Positions 52,798 through 61,789 of a DNA stretch of 64,000 bases are shown here, piece after piece. The notes under the pieces are model-generated. The model was not told where the DNA came from. It searched no databases and worked only from the letters and a program-made list of their open reading frames with translations. The position numbers were made by a program, and so were the translations under genes. Origin of the DNA: Halococcus salsus (GTDB lineage: Archaea; Halobacteriota; Halobacteria; Halobacteriales; Halococcaceae); contig NZ_JAAAJC010000001.1 in NCBI RefSeq assembly GCF_009900715.1, forward strand, positions 297,206 through 361,205, given 5' to 3'. Numbering within the stretch: the stretch's first letter is position 1; each line of letters opens with the position of its first letter.

Positions 52798-53781
52798 ATG
52801 AGCGACACTACAACCCGGATCAACGAGAAGGAACGAGAGCAGACCGAAGAGGAGATCGACGAGCAGGAAGCGTCCGAGGACGAACTCGCCTGTCCCGAGT
52901 GCGGCGGCCGGCTCGCCGCCGACACCGAACACGGCGAGACGGTCTGTACGGACTGCGGGCTCGTCGTCGAGACCGACGAGATCGACCGTGGCCCCGAGTG
53001 GCGGGCGTTCGACTCGGCCGAGCGCGACCAGAAGTCCCGCGTCGGCGCGCCGACGACGAACATGATGCACGACAAGGGACTGTCCACGAACATCGGCTGG
53101 CAGAACAAGGACGCCTACGGCAACGCCCTGAGTTCGCGCCAGCGCCAGAAGATGCAGCGGCTGCGGACCTGGAACGAGCGGTTCCGCACCCGTGACTCGA
53201 AGGAGCGCAACCTCAAACAGGCCCTCGGCGAGATCGACCGGATGGCGAGCGCGCTCGGCCTCCCGGACTCCGTTCGTGAGACCGCCTCGGTGATCTACCG
53301 CCGGGCGCTCGACGAGGACCTCCTTCCCGGCCGCTCGATCGAGGGCGTCTCGACCAGCGCGCTCTACGCCGCCGCGCGCCAGGCCGGCACCCCGCGGAGC
53401 CTCGACGAGATCGCGACCGTCTCCCGAGTCGGGAAGATGGAGCTCACCCGGACCTACCGCTACGTCGTCCGCGAGCTGGGGCTCGAGATCCAGCCCGCCG
53501 ACCCCGCGAGCTACGTCCCGCGGTTCGCCTCCGACCTCGACCTCTCGGAGGAGTCCGAACGCCGTGCGCGCCAGCTCCTCGAAACCGCGAAGGACGAGGG
53601 GATCATCAGCGGCAAGAGCCCCGTGGGTCTGGCGGCCGCTGCGGTCTACGCCGCCGCGCTGCTCACCAACGAGAAGGTCACCCAGGGTGCGGTCAGCGAG
53701 GTCGCCGACATCAGCGAGGTAACCATCCGAAACCGGTACAAGGAGCTCCTCGAAGCCGAAGGCGACGTCATGGCGGCCTGA
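52798..53781 (+). CDS. tfb: Transcription initiation factor TFB
   Basis: Bridges TBP-DNA and RNA polymerase. About 327 residues: zinc ribbon ACPECGGRLAADTEHGETVCTDCG (Cys pairs at about 34-37 and 53-56), B-reader/linker region EWRAFDSAERDQKSRVGAP and NKDAYGNALSSRQRQKMQRL, then two cyclin-like repeats with VRETASVIYRRA and GLAAAAVYAAALL. The acidic N-terminal 30 residues are typical for haloarchaea, which have many tfb paralogues; which one this is cannot be told. Confidence 0.94.
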   Translation: MSDTTTRINEKEREQTEEEIDEQEASEDELACPECGGRLAADTEHGETVCTDCGLVVETDEIDRGPEWRAFDSAERDQKSRVGAPTTNMMHDKGLSTNIGWQNKDAYGNALSSRQRQKMQRLRTWNERFRTRDSKERNLKQALGEIDRMASALGLPDSVRETASVIYRRALDEDLLPGRSIEGVSTSALYAAARQAGTPRSLDEIATVSRVGKMELTRTYRYVVRELGLEIQPADPASYVPRFASDLDLSEESERRARQLLETAKDEGIISGKSPVGLAAAAVYAAALLTNEKVTQGAVSEVADISEVTIRNRYKELLEAEGDVMAA

Positions 53782-53848
53782 ACCGCCGACGAACCGTCAC
53801 CCGAAACCACACGAACTTTTTTGTCGGTCTCGGTCGTCAGAGAGCGGC

Positions 53849-54028
53849 ATGGACGAAGCAGCCGTCCAACTGTTGTGTCCGGAGTGTGCCAAACACTGGC
53901 GGTCCGCGCCGCGCGACCTCCCCGCGAGCGACGCGGTCTTTCACTGCCCCAACTGCCACGCGAGCTATCGGCTCACCGAGTTCATGCGAACCGACCGCGA
54001 CCTCACGACGCTTCGACAGTTCGAGTAG
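53849..54028 (+). CDS. 59-residue zinc-finger microprotein
   Basis: Two CxxC pairs: LCPECAKHW (about 10-13) and HCPNCHASYRL (about 33-36), a classic one-zinc ribbon. The T-rich ACTTTTTTG at 53815-53823 just before it may be both the tfb 3' end and this gene's promoter. Confidence 0.75.
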   Translation: MDEAAVQLLCPECAKHWRSAPRDLPASDAVFHCPNCHASYRLTEFMRTDRDLTTLRQFE

Positions 54029-54224
54029 CCCCCTCCATCGACCACGTTCGACCCGACCGGTCCCGGTACGTTCCTCGTCGACCTTCCCCCGCCACGACCC
54101 GGTCGCCGCGGATCGTTCGTGAGGAACCGCCGTAGCCGCCCCGATACGGGGTTTTTTACAGAGCAGTGTGTTAACGCGCGTCAGGATACTACTATTACCC
54201 TCCAGTCGTTAGGCGTACTCGCCC

Positions 54225-54464
54225 ATGAAAAAGCAGGAGCTCATTCACCTCCACGGCCTGCTTGCAGAGGTACGCAAACACCATGAAGCACGAACCGGGA
54301 CTTCGGTCGAGTACGAGTCCTACGAATCACTCGGGGTCCGGCCGACCTCGATCCACAAGTCGAAGACCGACCACAAGGCCGCTGTTTTCGCACTCGCCGA
54401 CGGGATAACCGCGGACATGCGACACAGCGAAGAGACCGAGACGGTCCCCGCGGCCGCCGACTGA
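54225..54464 (+). CDS. UPF0058 protein
   Basis: 79 residues beginning MKKQELIHLHGLLAEVRKHHE, the invariant start of this archaeal helical family, with SLGVRPTSIHKSKTDHKAAVF in the middle. Function unknown; the fold is a small all-alpha dimer in known structures of the family, as I recall. Upstream GTTTTTTAC and TACTATTACC could supply a promoter. Confidence 0.9.
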   Translation: MKKQELIHLHGLLAEVRKHHEARTGTSVEYESYESLGVRPTSIHKSKTDHKAAVFALADGITADMRHSEETETVPAAAD

Positions 54465-54515
54465 CGACCCGCGCCGGTTCTGCCGCTCGTTCATCGCCGA
54501 GCGCCAGCGCCGCCC

Positions 54516-54965
54516 TCACCCGTCGAGGAGCTCGTCGAAGTCGGGGAGCATGCCGCCGTCCGTCGCCGAATCGTCCCCTTGTGAGTCGTCTTCTTCCGAA
54601 TCACTACCGTCCGAGTCGTCTCCTTCCGAGTCGTCGAGCACCTCGACCGAGAGCACGTCGAGCGGGATGTTCTCGAGGCGCTGGCCGATCTCCTTCCGGG
54701 CGATCCGGCTCGCGTGCTCCTCGCGTTCGACGTTGAAGACGGTCATCTCGAGTTCGAGCGCCACCAGCGCCTCGTCGGCGACCACGAACGCGGGCGGGAG
54801 CTCCTCGCCGCCGGGCGTGGTCCGCGTCCCCGCCTCGATCTCGACGTAGCTGAGGTCGGGGTTGAGCATCCCACCGGTCTTCGAGATGGCGATCCGCATC
54901 GCCTCGTCCGGCGTCTCGACGTCGTACACCGGGATGGCCGCCTCGACGACGACTCGACAGTCCAT
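54516..54965 (-). CDS. UPF0212 (DUF555) protein, Cys-free paralogue with acidic tail
   Basis: 149 residues. MDCRVVVEAAIPVYDVETPDEAMRIAISKTGGMLNPDLSYVEIE aligns with the start of the copy at 7981-8352, and VFNVEREEHASRIARKEIGQRLENIPLDVLSVEVL with its end. The middle CxxC of that copy is replaced by TTPGGEELPP. A Ser/Asp/Glu tail of about 35 residues contains short repeats (SDGSDSEEDDSQGDDS). Divergent from ogg. Role unknown. Confidence 0.86.
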   Translation of the reverse strand: MDCRVVVEAAIPVYDVETPDEAMRIAISKTGGMLNPDLSYVEIEAGTRTTPGGEELPPAFVVADEALVALELEMTVFNVEREEHASRIARKEIGQRLENIPLDVLSVEVLDDSEGDDSDGSDSEEDDSQGDDSATDGGMLPDFDELLDG

Positions 54966-55050
54966 GGCGAGACCTTCGCCGGCTGCGGCTATCAACATTT
55001 GGTCGCCCCGAGTCGAAAGCGCCAACCCCCCCGCTGGTCGAGGTCCAGCG

Positions 55051-55968
55051 ATGGAAACCGGGACGATCGAGGTCGATTCGCTCGCCGGCGGGGTCGATCT
55101 CCAGGCCACCCTCGAATCCGGGCAGTCGTGTTTCTGGGACCGCGCCGACGGCCGAATGTACGACGAATCGGGGGTCGCCCGCGGGTCGGCGTGGTACACC
55201 ACCGTCCTCCCTCCAGATCTCGCCGGCGACTACGAGGTGATTCGGGTTCGACAGACCGACGGCCGGCTGGAGTGGGAGTCGAGCACCGATGCCACCGACC
55301 ATCTCACCCACCTCCTCCGGCTCGACGACGACCTCCCCGCGATTCGGGACGGGGTTCCCGACGACCCGCTCATCGAGACGGCGTTCGACGCCTACGACGG
55401 CCTGCGGATCGTCCGCGACCCGCCGTTTCCGACGCTGATCGCCTTCATCTGCTCGGCTCAGATGCGGGTCAAGCGCATCCACACGATGCAGCGCACGATG
55501 GCCGAGCGGTTCGGGTCTCCTATACAATTCGACGGCGAGACCTACCACGCCTTTCCGACCCCCGACCAGCTCGCGGCCGCGACCGTGGACGACCTCCGCG
55601 ACTGTTCGCTCGGCTATCGAGCGCCGTACGTCGCCGAAAGCGCGCGGCTGGTCGCGGACGGCGAACTCGACCCGACGGACGCCCGCGGGCGCGAGTACGA
55701 GGCCGCTCGCGAGTTCCTGAAGGGGTTCATGGGCGTCGGCGACAAGGTGGCCGACTGCATCCTCCTCTTCTCGCTCGGCTACCTCGAAGCCGTCCCGCTC
55801 GACACCTGGATCCAGACGGCCATCGCCGAACACTACCCCGACTGCGACCGCGGCTCGTACACCGAGACCTCGCGGGCCATCCGCGAGCGGTTCGGCGGTC
55901 GGTACGCGGGCTACGTCCAGACCCACGTCTTCCACTATCTCCGGGCCAACGGCCCCGACCTCGGCTGA
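55051..55968 (+). CDS. ogg: 8-oxoguanine DNA glycosylase, OGG1-type
   Basis: Base-excision repair enzyme, 305 residues. N-terminal OGG domain with LQATLESGQSCFWDR; HhH-GPD domain with FLKGFMGVGDKVADCILLFSLG (catalytic Lys near 233) and the Asp in AVPLDTWIQTAI near 250. PPFPTLIAFICSAQMRVKRI is the helix preceding the hairpin. The length and order match OGG1 rather than AlkA, which would lack this N-terminal strand pattern. Confidence 0.87.
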   Translation: METGTIEVDSLAGGVDLQATLESGQSCFWDRADGRMYDESGVARGSAWYTTVLPPDLAGDYEVIRVRQTDGRLEWESSTDATDHLTHLLRLDDDLPAIRDGVPDDPLIETAFDAYDGLRIVRDPPFPTLIAFICSAQMRVKRIHTMQRTMAERFGSPIQFDGETYHAFPTPDQLAAATVDDLRDCSLGYRAPYVAESARLVADGELDPTDARGREYEAAREFLKGFMGVGDKVADCILLFSLGYLEAVPLDTWIQTAIAEHYPDCDRGSYTETSRAIRERFGGRYAGYVQTHVFHYLRANGPDLG

Positions 55969-56010
55969 CCGGTCGGCGGACTTTTCACCCGCGTGGCCCT
56001 GCGTACAGCC

Positions 56011-56289
56011 ATGACCGACCGCGTTCGCGCACACGTCTTCGTCTCGGGAACCGTCCAGGGCGTCGCCTACCGTGCGAACACCCGCGATGCCGCACGCGAG
56101 GCGGGGCTCGACGGCTGGGTGAAGAACCTCGACGACGGCCGGGTCGAAGCGGTCTTCGAGGGCGACGAGGAGAGCGTCGAGGAGCTGGTCGAGTGGTGTC
56201 ACACCGGCAGTCCGGCGGCCGCGGTCGAATCGGTCGAGGCCGACTACGGGGAGCCGGAGGGCGAGTCGGGGTTCGAGATAGACCGATAG
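56011..56289 (+). CDS. acyP: Acylphosphatase
   Basis: 92-residue enzyme cleaving acyl phosphates. The start MTDRVRAHVFVSGTVQGVAYRANTRDAA holds the phosphate loop and catalytic Arg, and GWVKNLDDGRVEAVFEG the catalytic Asn. Start chosen to match the family N-terminus. Lies 42 bp after ogg and 40 bp before nnr on the same strand. Confidence 0.94.
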   Translation: MTDRVRAHVFVSGTVQGVAYRANTRDAAREAGLDGWVKNLDDGRVEAVFEGDEESVEELVEWCHTGSPAAAVESVEADYGEPEGESGFEIDR

Positions 56290-56328
56290 TCCCGCACGCT
56301 TAATTCGCCGGCCCCCGGACGAACGGCC

Positions 56329-57756
56329 ATGATCACGACCGACCGGATGGCCGCCGTCGACGCGAACGCCGCGGCGCTCGGCGTGCCACGGAAACAGCTG
56401 ATGGAGTCGAGCGGCAACGCCGTCGCGCGCACCGTACGGGACCTCGTCGAGCCCGGATCCCGAGTCACGATCGTCGCCGGGCGCGGCAACAACGGCGGCG
56501 ACGCGCTCGTCGCGGCCCGCTTTCTCGACGCGTTCGACACCCACACGCTGTTGCTCGGTCGCGCCGAGACCATCTCGACCGACATCGCCCGCGAGAACTG
56601 GGACGCGCTCGTCGAAGCCGAGTACGACACCGAGGAAGTGCAGGATTCACAAGCTATCGACCTCGGGAATCCGGATCTCGTGGTCGACGCGATGCTCGGC
56701 ACAGGAATAACGGGCGGCCTCCGCGAGCCCGAGGCCACCGCGGCCCGGGCGATGAACGACGCCGACGCGACGGTGCTCTCGGTCGACGTCCCCTCCGGCG
56801 TGGACGCCGACACCGGGGAGCACAGTTCGAGAGCCGTCGACGCCGACCACGTGGTGACGTTCCACGATTCGAAGCCCGGCCTCGATTCGCTCGACGCCGA
56901 AGTTCGGGTGGAGGACATCGGGATCCCGGCCGCAGCCGAGCGGTTCGTCGGGCCGGGCGACCTCGCGATCGAGACGGATCCCCACGCACGAAAGGGCGAC
57001 TCGGGGCGGGTACTCGTGATCGGTGGCGGCCCCTACACCGGCGCACCGGCGCTCGCCGCACAGTCGTCGCTCCGGGCGGGGGCGGATCTGGCCTTCGTTT
57101 CGGTTCCCGAGCGGGTCTTCGAGCCGATCGCGGGCTACGCCGAGGACCTCATCGTCCAGCCCTACGACGCGCCCCAGCTGGGGCCGGACCAGGTCGACGA
57201 CCTCCTCGACACCGCGACCCGCCACGACGACATCGTGGTGCTCGGTCCCGGTCTCGGCACCGCCGACGAGACCCTCGACGCGGTCGCCCAGTTCCTCTCG
57301 GGCTTCGACGGGCGGGCGGTCGTCGACGCCGACGCGCTCTCGGTCGTCCCCGAGGTCGACACCGACGCGACCCTCGTCTGCACGCCGAACCGCCACGAAC
57401 TCGCGGAGATGGGTGGACCGGACGTCGACGACCTCGCGGCCCACGCCGACGAGATCGAGGCCTTCGCCGCCGACCTCGGCCACATCGTGCTCGCGAAGGC
57501 GAAGGACGACGTGGTCAGCGACGGCGAGCGAACCCGGATCTCGCGCGTCGGTACTCCGGGGATGACCGTCGGCGGCACCGGTGACCTGCTCGCGGGGATC
57601 ACGGCCGCCCAGCTCGGCACCCGCGAGGCGTTCGACGCGGCCTGTGTCGCCCCCTACGTCAACGGTCGGGCCGCGGAGGCGCTCGACCGCGGGAGCGGGC
57701 TGCTGGCCTCGGAGCTCCTCGATGCCATCCCCGAGGCGCTGCGGGTCGAGCGATGA
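56329..57756 (+). CDS. nnr: Bifunctional NAD(P)H-hydrate repair enzyme
   Basis: Repairs hydrated NAD(P)H. The 475-residue fusion has an epimerase domain (YjeF_N, about 1-205) with VTIVAGRGNNGGDALVAARFL and DAMLGTGITG, and an ADP-dependent dehydratase domain (about 215-475) with VLVIGGGPYTGAPALAA and PGMTVGGTGDLLAGI. Its stop overlaps the moaC start (ATGA), so the two are coupled. Confidence 0.93.
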   Translation: MITTDRMAAVDANAAALGVPRKQLMESSGNAVARTVRDLVEPGSRVTIVAGRGNNGGDALVAARFLDAFDTHTLLLGRAETISTDIARENWDALVEAEYDTEEVQDSQAIDLGNPDLVVDAMLGTGITGGLREPEATAARAMNDADATVLSVDVPSGVDADTGEHSSRAVDADHVVTFHDSKPGLDSLDAEVRVEDIGIPAAAERFVGPGDLAIETDPHARKGDSGRVLVIGGGPYTGAPALAAQSSLRAGADLAFVSVPERVFEPIAGYAEDLIVQPYDAPQLGPDQVDDLLDTATRHDDIVVLGPGLGTADETLDAVAQFLSGFDGRAVVDADALSVVPEVDTDATLVCTPNRHELAEMGGPDVDDLAAHADEIEAFAADLGHIVLAKAKDDVVSDGERTRISRVGTPGMTVGGTGDLLAGITAAQLGTREAFDAACVAPYVNGRAAEALDRGSGLLASELLDAIPEALRVER

Positions 57757-58253
57757 CCGACGCCGAGCGCGACGAGCGAACGGACCGGTTGACCCACACC
57801 ACGAGCGAGGGCGACGCGGCGATGGTCGACGTCGGCGCGAAGCCCGACACCGCCCGGCGGGCGGTCGCGCGAGGGACGATCCACCTGCGCGAGTCCACGG
57901 TCGCGGCGGTCCGCGCCGACGAGATCGAGAAGGGGGACGTCCTCACGACCGCGCGGATCGCCGCCATCGACGCCGTGAAACACACCTGGGAGACGATCCC
58001 GCTCTGTCACCAGATCCCGGTGACGAACGTCGACACCGACTTCGAAACCGGGGCCGACCGCGTGACGCTGACCGTCGCGGTCGAAACCGTTGGAAAGACC
58101 GGCTGTGAGATGGAGGCGCTCCAGGGCGTGACGACGGGACTCAACACGGTTTGGGACATGACGAAGGCCGCCGAGAAGGACGAGGCCGGCGAGTATCCGG
58201 ACACCGCCATCGAGGACGTGCGAGTCGTCGAGAAGACGAAACGCGAGCTATGA
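57753..58253 (+). CDS. moaC: Cyclic pyranopterin monophosphate synthase MoaC
   Basis: Makes cyclic pyranopterin monophosphate for molybdenum cofactor, after MoaA. 166 residues with MVDVGAKPDTARRAVARG, TIPLCHQIPVTNVD and GCEMEALQGVTTGLNTVWDM, all family hallmarks. An N-terminal 20-residue acidic extension is present. ATGA overlap with nnr; convergent overlap of 6 bp with hflX. Confidence 0.95.
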   Translation: MTDAERDERTDRLTHTTSEGDAAMVDVGAKPDTARRAVARGTIHLRESTVAAVRADEIEKGDVLTTARIAAIDAVKHTWETIPLCHQIPVTNVDTDFETGADRVTLTVAVETVGKTGCEMEALQGVTTGLNTVWDMTKAAEKDEAGEYPDTAIEDVRVVEKTKREL

Positions 58254-59546
58254 CTCGACCGGGACGGCGAGGGCGGCGGCCTTGTCGCGCGAGCGTTCGA
58301 CCACCGACGGCCGCGCCGCGAACGAGACCGTGACCTGGTCGCCGGCGTCGGTGTAGGTCACGTCCTCGACCTCGGCGTGGTCGTGGATCCACGAGACCAC
58401 GCCCATCGTGTCGTCGGCCATCGGCATGACGAGCCGTTCGCGCTCGTAGGCCGGGAGCCCCTCCTCGATCCGCTCGACGAGCGTCTCGATGTCCGTGCCC
58501 GCGGCGGCGCTCACGGCCACCGGGTTCGGCGCGAGCGTCGAGAGCGCCTCGCGTTTCTCCTGGAGTTTCGCCTCGTCGACCAGGTCGGTCTTGTTGAGTA
58601 CGGTGACGATCGGGGCCTCGTTTCGCTCGTAGAGCGTGTCGTGGGCGGTGACGAGTTTCTCGCGCATCCGCTCGACCGACTCGCTCGCGTCGACCACGAG
58701 GAGCACGAGGTCGGCACGGTAGACCGAATCGAGGGTGGACTTGAACGATTCGACGAGCCAGTGTGGCAGGTCCGAGATGAAGCCGACCGTATCGGTGACG
58801 AGGACGGGTCTGTCCATCGCGGCGCGGCGGGTGGTGGTCCCGAGCGTGGTGAACAGTTTGTCCTGGGATTCGGCGGTGGGGTCGAGGTCCGGGTGGAGCC
58901 CCTCGTTCTCGTCGACCTCGACGTCCGCCGCCAGCCGCCGGAGGAGGCTCGACTTCCCGGCGTTGGTGTAGCCCGCGAGCGCCACGAGGTCGAAGCCCGA
59001 CTCCCGGCGCTGTTCCCGGCGGTGTTCCTCCGTCGCCTCGATCGTCTCCAGTTCGTCGCTGATCGCACTGATCTGGGCTTTGATGTCCTGTTCGCGCGAT
59101 TCGTCGTACTCCCCGAGCCCCATGAACCCCGGGCGCTCCTCGCGCCGTGCGAGACTGACCTTCGCCTCGACCCGCGGGAGTTCGTACCGGAGCTCGGCGA
59201 GTTCGACCTGGAGCTGGGCCTTCTTCGTCCGGGCGCGCTGACCGAAGATCTCGAGGATCAGGCGAAAGCGGTCCATCACCGTCGTGTCGGTCGGGAGTTT
59301 CCGTCCCAGGTTGTAGGTCTGGTACGGGCCGAGTCGATTGTCGAAGATTACCGTGCTCGCGCCGGTGTCGGCGACGAGCGTGGCGAGTTCGCCGACCTTC
59401 CCCTCCCCGAGGTGCAACGCGGCGTCCTCGGTTCTGGTCTGGGTGAGCGTTCCGACGACCTCGTAGCCCGCGGCTCGCGCGAGGTCCCGTATCTCACCGA
59501 TGTCGGCGCTCCCGGAGTCGACCCGCTTTGCGATGATGGCCTTCAT
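58248..59546 (-). CDS. hflX: GTPase HflX
   Basis: Ribosome-binding GTPase involved in rescuing stalled or damaged ribosomes. 432 residues: N-terminal HflX domain (about 1-175) with VFDNRLGPYQTYNLGRKL, then GTPase domain with GYTNAGKSSLLRRL (G1), DTVGFISDLPHWLVESF (G3) and LNKTDLVDEA (G4), and a C-terminal domain. Last gene of a run on the minus strand that includes SBDS and psmA. Confidence 0.94.
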   Translation of the reverse strand: MKAIIAKRVDSGSADIGEIRDLARAAGYEVVGTLTQTRTEDAALHLGEGKVGELATLVADTGASTVIFDNRLGPYQTYNLGRKLPTDTTVMDRFRLILEIFGQRARTKKAQLQVELAELRYELPRVEAKVSLARREERPGFMGLGEYDESREQDIKAQISAISDELETIEATEEHRREQRRESGFDLVALAGYTNAGKSSLLRRLAADVEVDENEGLHPDLDPTAESQDKLFTTLGTTTRRAAMDRPVLVTDTVGFISDLPHWLVESFKSTLDSVYRADLVLLVVDASESVERMREKLVTAHDTLYERNEAPIVTVLNKTDLVDEAKLQEKREALSTLAPNPVAVSAAAGTDIETLVERIEEGLPAYERERLVMPMADDTMGVVSWIHDHAEVEDVTYTDAGDQVTVSFAARPSVVERSRDKAAALAVPVES

Positions 59547-59718
59547 GTCGTTCGGTCGACGCGTCGCGTCGATCGTCCCGAGTTACGTGGCCGAACGTCT
59601 TCAATCCCGGGCCTGTCCGGACCGCACACGGGCTCCGATCGAGGGGACGTGTCCCGTCCGTCGGGGTCGTCGTACCGGACCGACCGCGCGAAGCCACCTA
59701 TCGTCCTCGCGAGCCGTT

Positions 59719-60444
59719 TCACTGCGTCCGGACTTCGTCCTCGTCGCGGATCTTCTTGACCTCGCCCTCGCCCGCCGACTGTTCGCTCACGAGTTCGTAG
59801 AAGTCGTTCTGGAGGCCCGCCGGGAACTCCACGACCCCGATCCAGGAGCCGTCGTTCTGCCACTCCTCGCGAACCAGGTCGCCGAACTGGCGGATCTGGG
59901 CCTGGGCGCTGCCGGCGTGGTCGGCGGGGATCTGGGCCGCCATCGTGACCTCCTCGAACCGGATCGGGATCACGGGTCTGAGCGCGTCGAGCGCGTCGTC
60001 GACCTGGTTCTCCACCGTGTCCATCGGGTCGATACGGAAGTCGGTCTCCCCCAGCGCGGACTCGATCCGGTCGGGCGGGTGGGGCGCGCCGTCCATCTGG
60101 GGGTTGATCGCGTTGCGCGCGATGACGTTGATGAGCTGGCGGCGCTTCTGTTCTTGCATCTCGCGGCGCTGGTCGGCCGTGATCTGGATCTCGCCCTCGC
60201 GGATGACCTCGGGGATGATGTCGAGGGGTTCGGTGGTGCCGAAGACGTCCTCGACGTCGGCCTCGGCGGGCCGATCGCCCCTCGAAGCGTCCTCGAAGAC
60301 GTCCTCGGCCGCGATCACGTCCTCCAGCTCGCCCTCGAACTCGCCGCGCCTGATGGCGAGCGCCGCGTCCGGGTCGACCAACACCTCGAACCGCGCGCCG
60401 TGGGATTCGAGGCGTGCCGTCACCGCCTCGTCAAGCGATATCAT
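59719..60444 (-). CDS. Ribosome maturation protein SBDS
   Basis: Helps the large ribosomal subunit mature, with EF-2 in archaea. 241 residues in three domains: MISLDEAVTARLESHGARFEVLVDPDAAL and IAAEDVFEDASRG (FYSH domain), IPEVIREGEIQITADQRREM (helical middle), and a ferredoxin-like C-terminal domain. The ATG at 60444 is the conserved start. Sits 111 bp after psmA in the conserved operon. Confidence 0.94.
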   Translation of the reverse strand: MISLDEAVTARLESHGARFEVLVDPDAALAIRRGEFEGELEDVIAAEDVFEDASRGDRPAEADVEDVFGTTEPLDIIPEVIREGEIQITADQRREMQEQKRRQLINVIARNAINPQMDGAPHPPDRIESALGETDFRIDPMDTVENQVDDALDALRPVIPIRFEEVTMAAQIPADHAGSAQAQIRQFGDLVREEWQNDGSWIGVVEFPAGLQNDFYELVSEQSAGEGEVKKIRDEDEVRTQ

Positions 60445-60555
60445 ACCCGACGTATCGGGCCGGACGCACAAGTCGCTTCGCTCTTCGCCGGGTCCCTCGA
60501 CGGAAGCCGGCGGCTCACGGTCGTGTGAGGGACGCCACGAAAGAGGGTGCGGGCG

Positions 60556-61308
60556 TTACTCCTCGTCGGTCTCGTCGGTTTCGAGGAGGTCGTACTCCGA
60601 GAGGTAGGACTCGATCTCGTCGTCGGGGAGCTCGCGGAACTGCTCGGTCTCGACGTCGACGGTGGCGACGCCGATCTCGGCGGCGGCGAAGGCGTCCTCG
60701 CCGGCGACTGCGAGGGTTTCGAGCGCGAGCCCGATGCCCCCATCGAGGTCCATGTCCTCGCGATACTCGTCTTCGAGGTGTTCGAGCATCTCGGAGCGGC
60801 CCGACCCGACCGCGAGGGCCTGCCACTCGCTCGGGACACCCGAGGGGTCAGTCTCGAAGAGGCGGGGTTCGCCGTCCTCGATCCCGCCGACGATCAGCGC
60901 GACGCCGAACGGTCGCGCGCCGCCGACCTGGGTGTACTGCTGGATGTGGTCGGTGACGTCCTTCGTGAGGGTCTCGACACCGATCTGCTCGCCGTAGCGG
61001 AGCTGGTTGATCTGGGCTTGCTGGCGTGCGAAGTCGATGAGCTGGCGGGCGTCGGCGACGTGGCCCGCGCTGGCGATCCCGATGTGGTCGTCGGCCTTGT
61101 GGATCTTCTCGACGCTCTCGCGCTCGACCAGCGGCGACTGGTAGCGCTTGTCGACGGCGAACACCACGCCGTCGGTGGTCTTGACGCCGATGCTCGCGGT
61201 GCCGCGTTTCACCGCCTCGCGGGCGTACTCGACCTGGTAGAGCCGCCCGTCCGGTGAGAAGATCGTTATCCCACGGTCGTAGGCCTGCTGTTGGGCTTGT
61301 CCCTGCAT
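60556..61308 (-). CDS. psmA: Proteasome subunit alpha
   Basis: Outer-ring subunit of the 20S proteasome that forms the gate and docking site for PAN/Cdc48-type ATPases. 250 residues opening MQGQAQQQAYDRGITIFSPDGRLYQVEYAREAVKRG, the alpha signature; the YDR-like gate residues are at 10-12. The C-terminus is acidic (LETDETDEE). It starts 4 bp after rnp2. Confidence 0.96.
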   Translation of the reverse strand: MQGQAQQQAYDRGITIFSPDGRLYQVEYAREAVKRGTASIGVKTTDGVVFAVDKRYQSPLVERESVEKIHKADDHIGIASAGHVADARQLIDFARQQAQINQLRYGEQIGVETLTKDVTDHIQQYTQVGGARPFGVALIVGGIEDGEPRLFETDPSGVPSEWQALAVGSGRSEMLEHLEDEYREDMDLDGGIGLALETLAVAGEDAFAAAEIGVATVDVETEQFRELPDDEIESYLSEYDLLETDETDEE

Positions 61309-61312
61309 AGTT

Positions 61313-61789
61313 TCAGATATCGAGTGACGTCGCCCCCACGAACCCGTCTTCCAGTCGGGCGTCGACTCGTCCGCCCCGCACGAAGGCGGGACGCCGTGCG
61401 TCCGCGAACGCGACGTTTCTCTTGTCCGCTTTTAATAACGCGCGACCTTTATACCTTTCTTCACAGGCACGTATCGTGCCGCTCGCTCCCATGATTTCGA
61501 GGGCTACCGGCGCTCCGTCGACCGAATCGACACACGCCAGCGCGGCCCGTGCCCGCTCGACCTCGCTCCGCCGGACGCGCACCATCGCCCAGCCCCGCCC
61601 CTCCTCGAACGAGAAGTCGATCACCTGGAGGTCGGCGTCGGCAGCCCCCGGGTCCCCGAGGAGGTTCTGGGCGGCGTACCAGCACTCGCGCTGGAGGTCG
61701 CGCCGCCCGAAGCCGGCGTCGGGCCAGGACTCGATGGCGACCCCGAGATATCGCCGGCGAGGCCGGAGGTGTTTCGGGAGGTGTTTCAT
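61313..61789 (-). CDS. rnp2: RNase P protein component 2 (Pop5/Rpp14)
   Basis: 158 residues. MKHLPKHLRPRRRYLGVAIESWPD is the family start and GWAMVRVRRSEVERARAALACV and GASGTIRACEERY the conserved core. Pop5 pairs with Rpp30 (encoded just upstream) to help RNase P RNA cut tRNA leaders. Its start overlaps the methyltransferase stop (ATGA). The C-terminal 35 residues (KADKRNVAFADARR onward) extend beyond many homologues. Confidence 0.92.
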   Translation of the reverse strand: MKHLPKHLRPRRRYLGVAIESWPDAGFGRRDLQRECWYAAQNLLGDPGAADADLQVIDFSFEEGRGWAMVRVRRSEVERARAALACVDSVDGAPVALEIMGASGTIRACEERYKGRALLKADKRNVAFADARRPAFVRGGRVDARLEDGFVGATSLDI

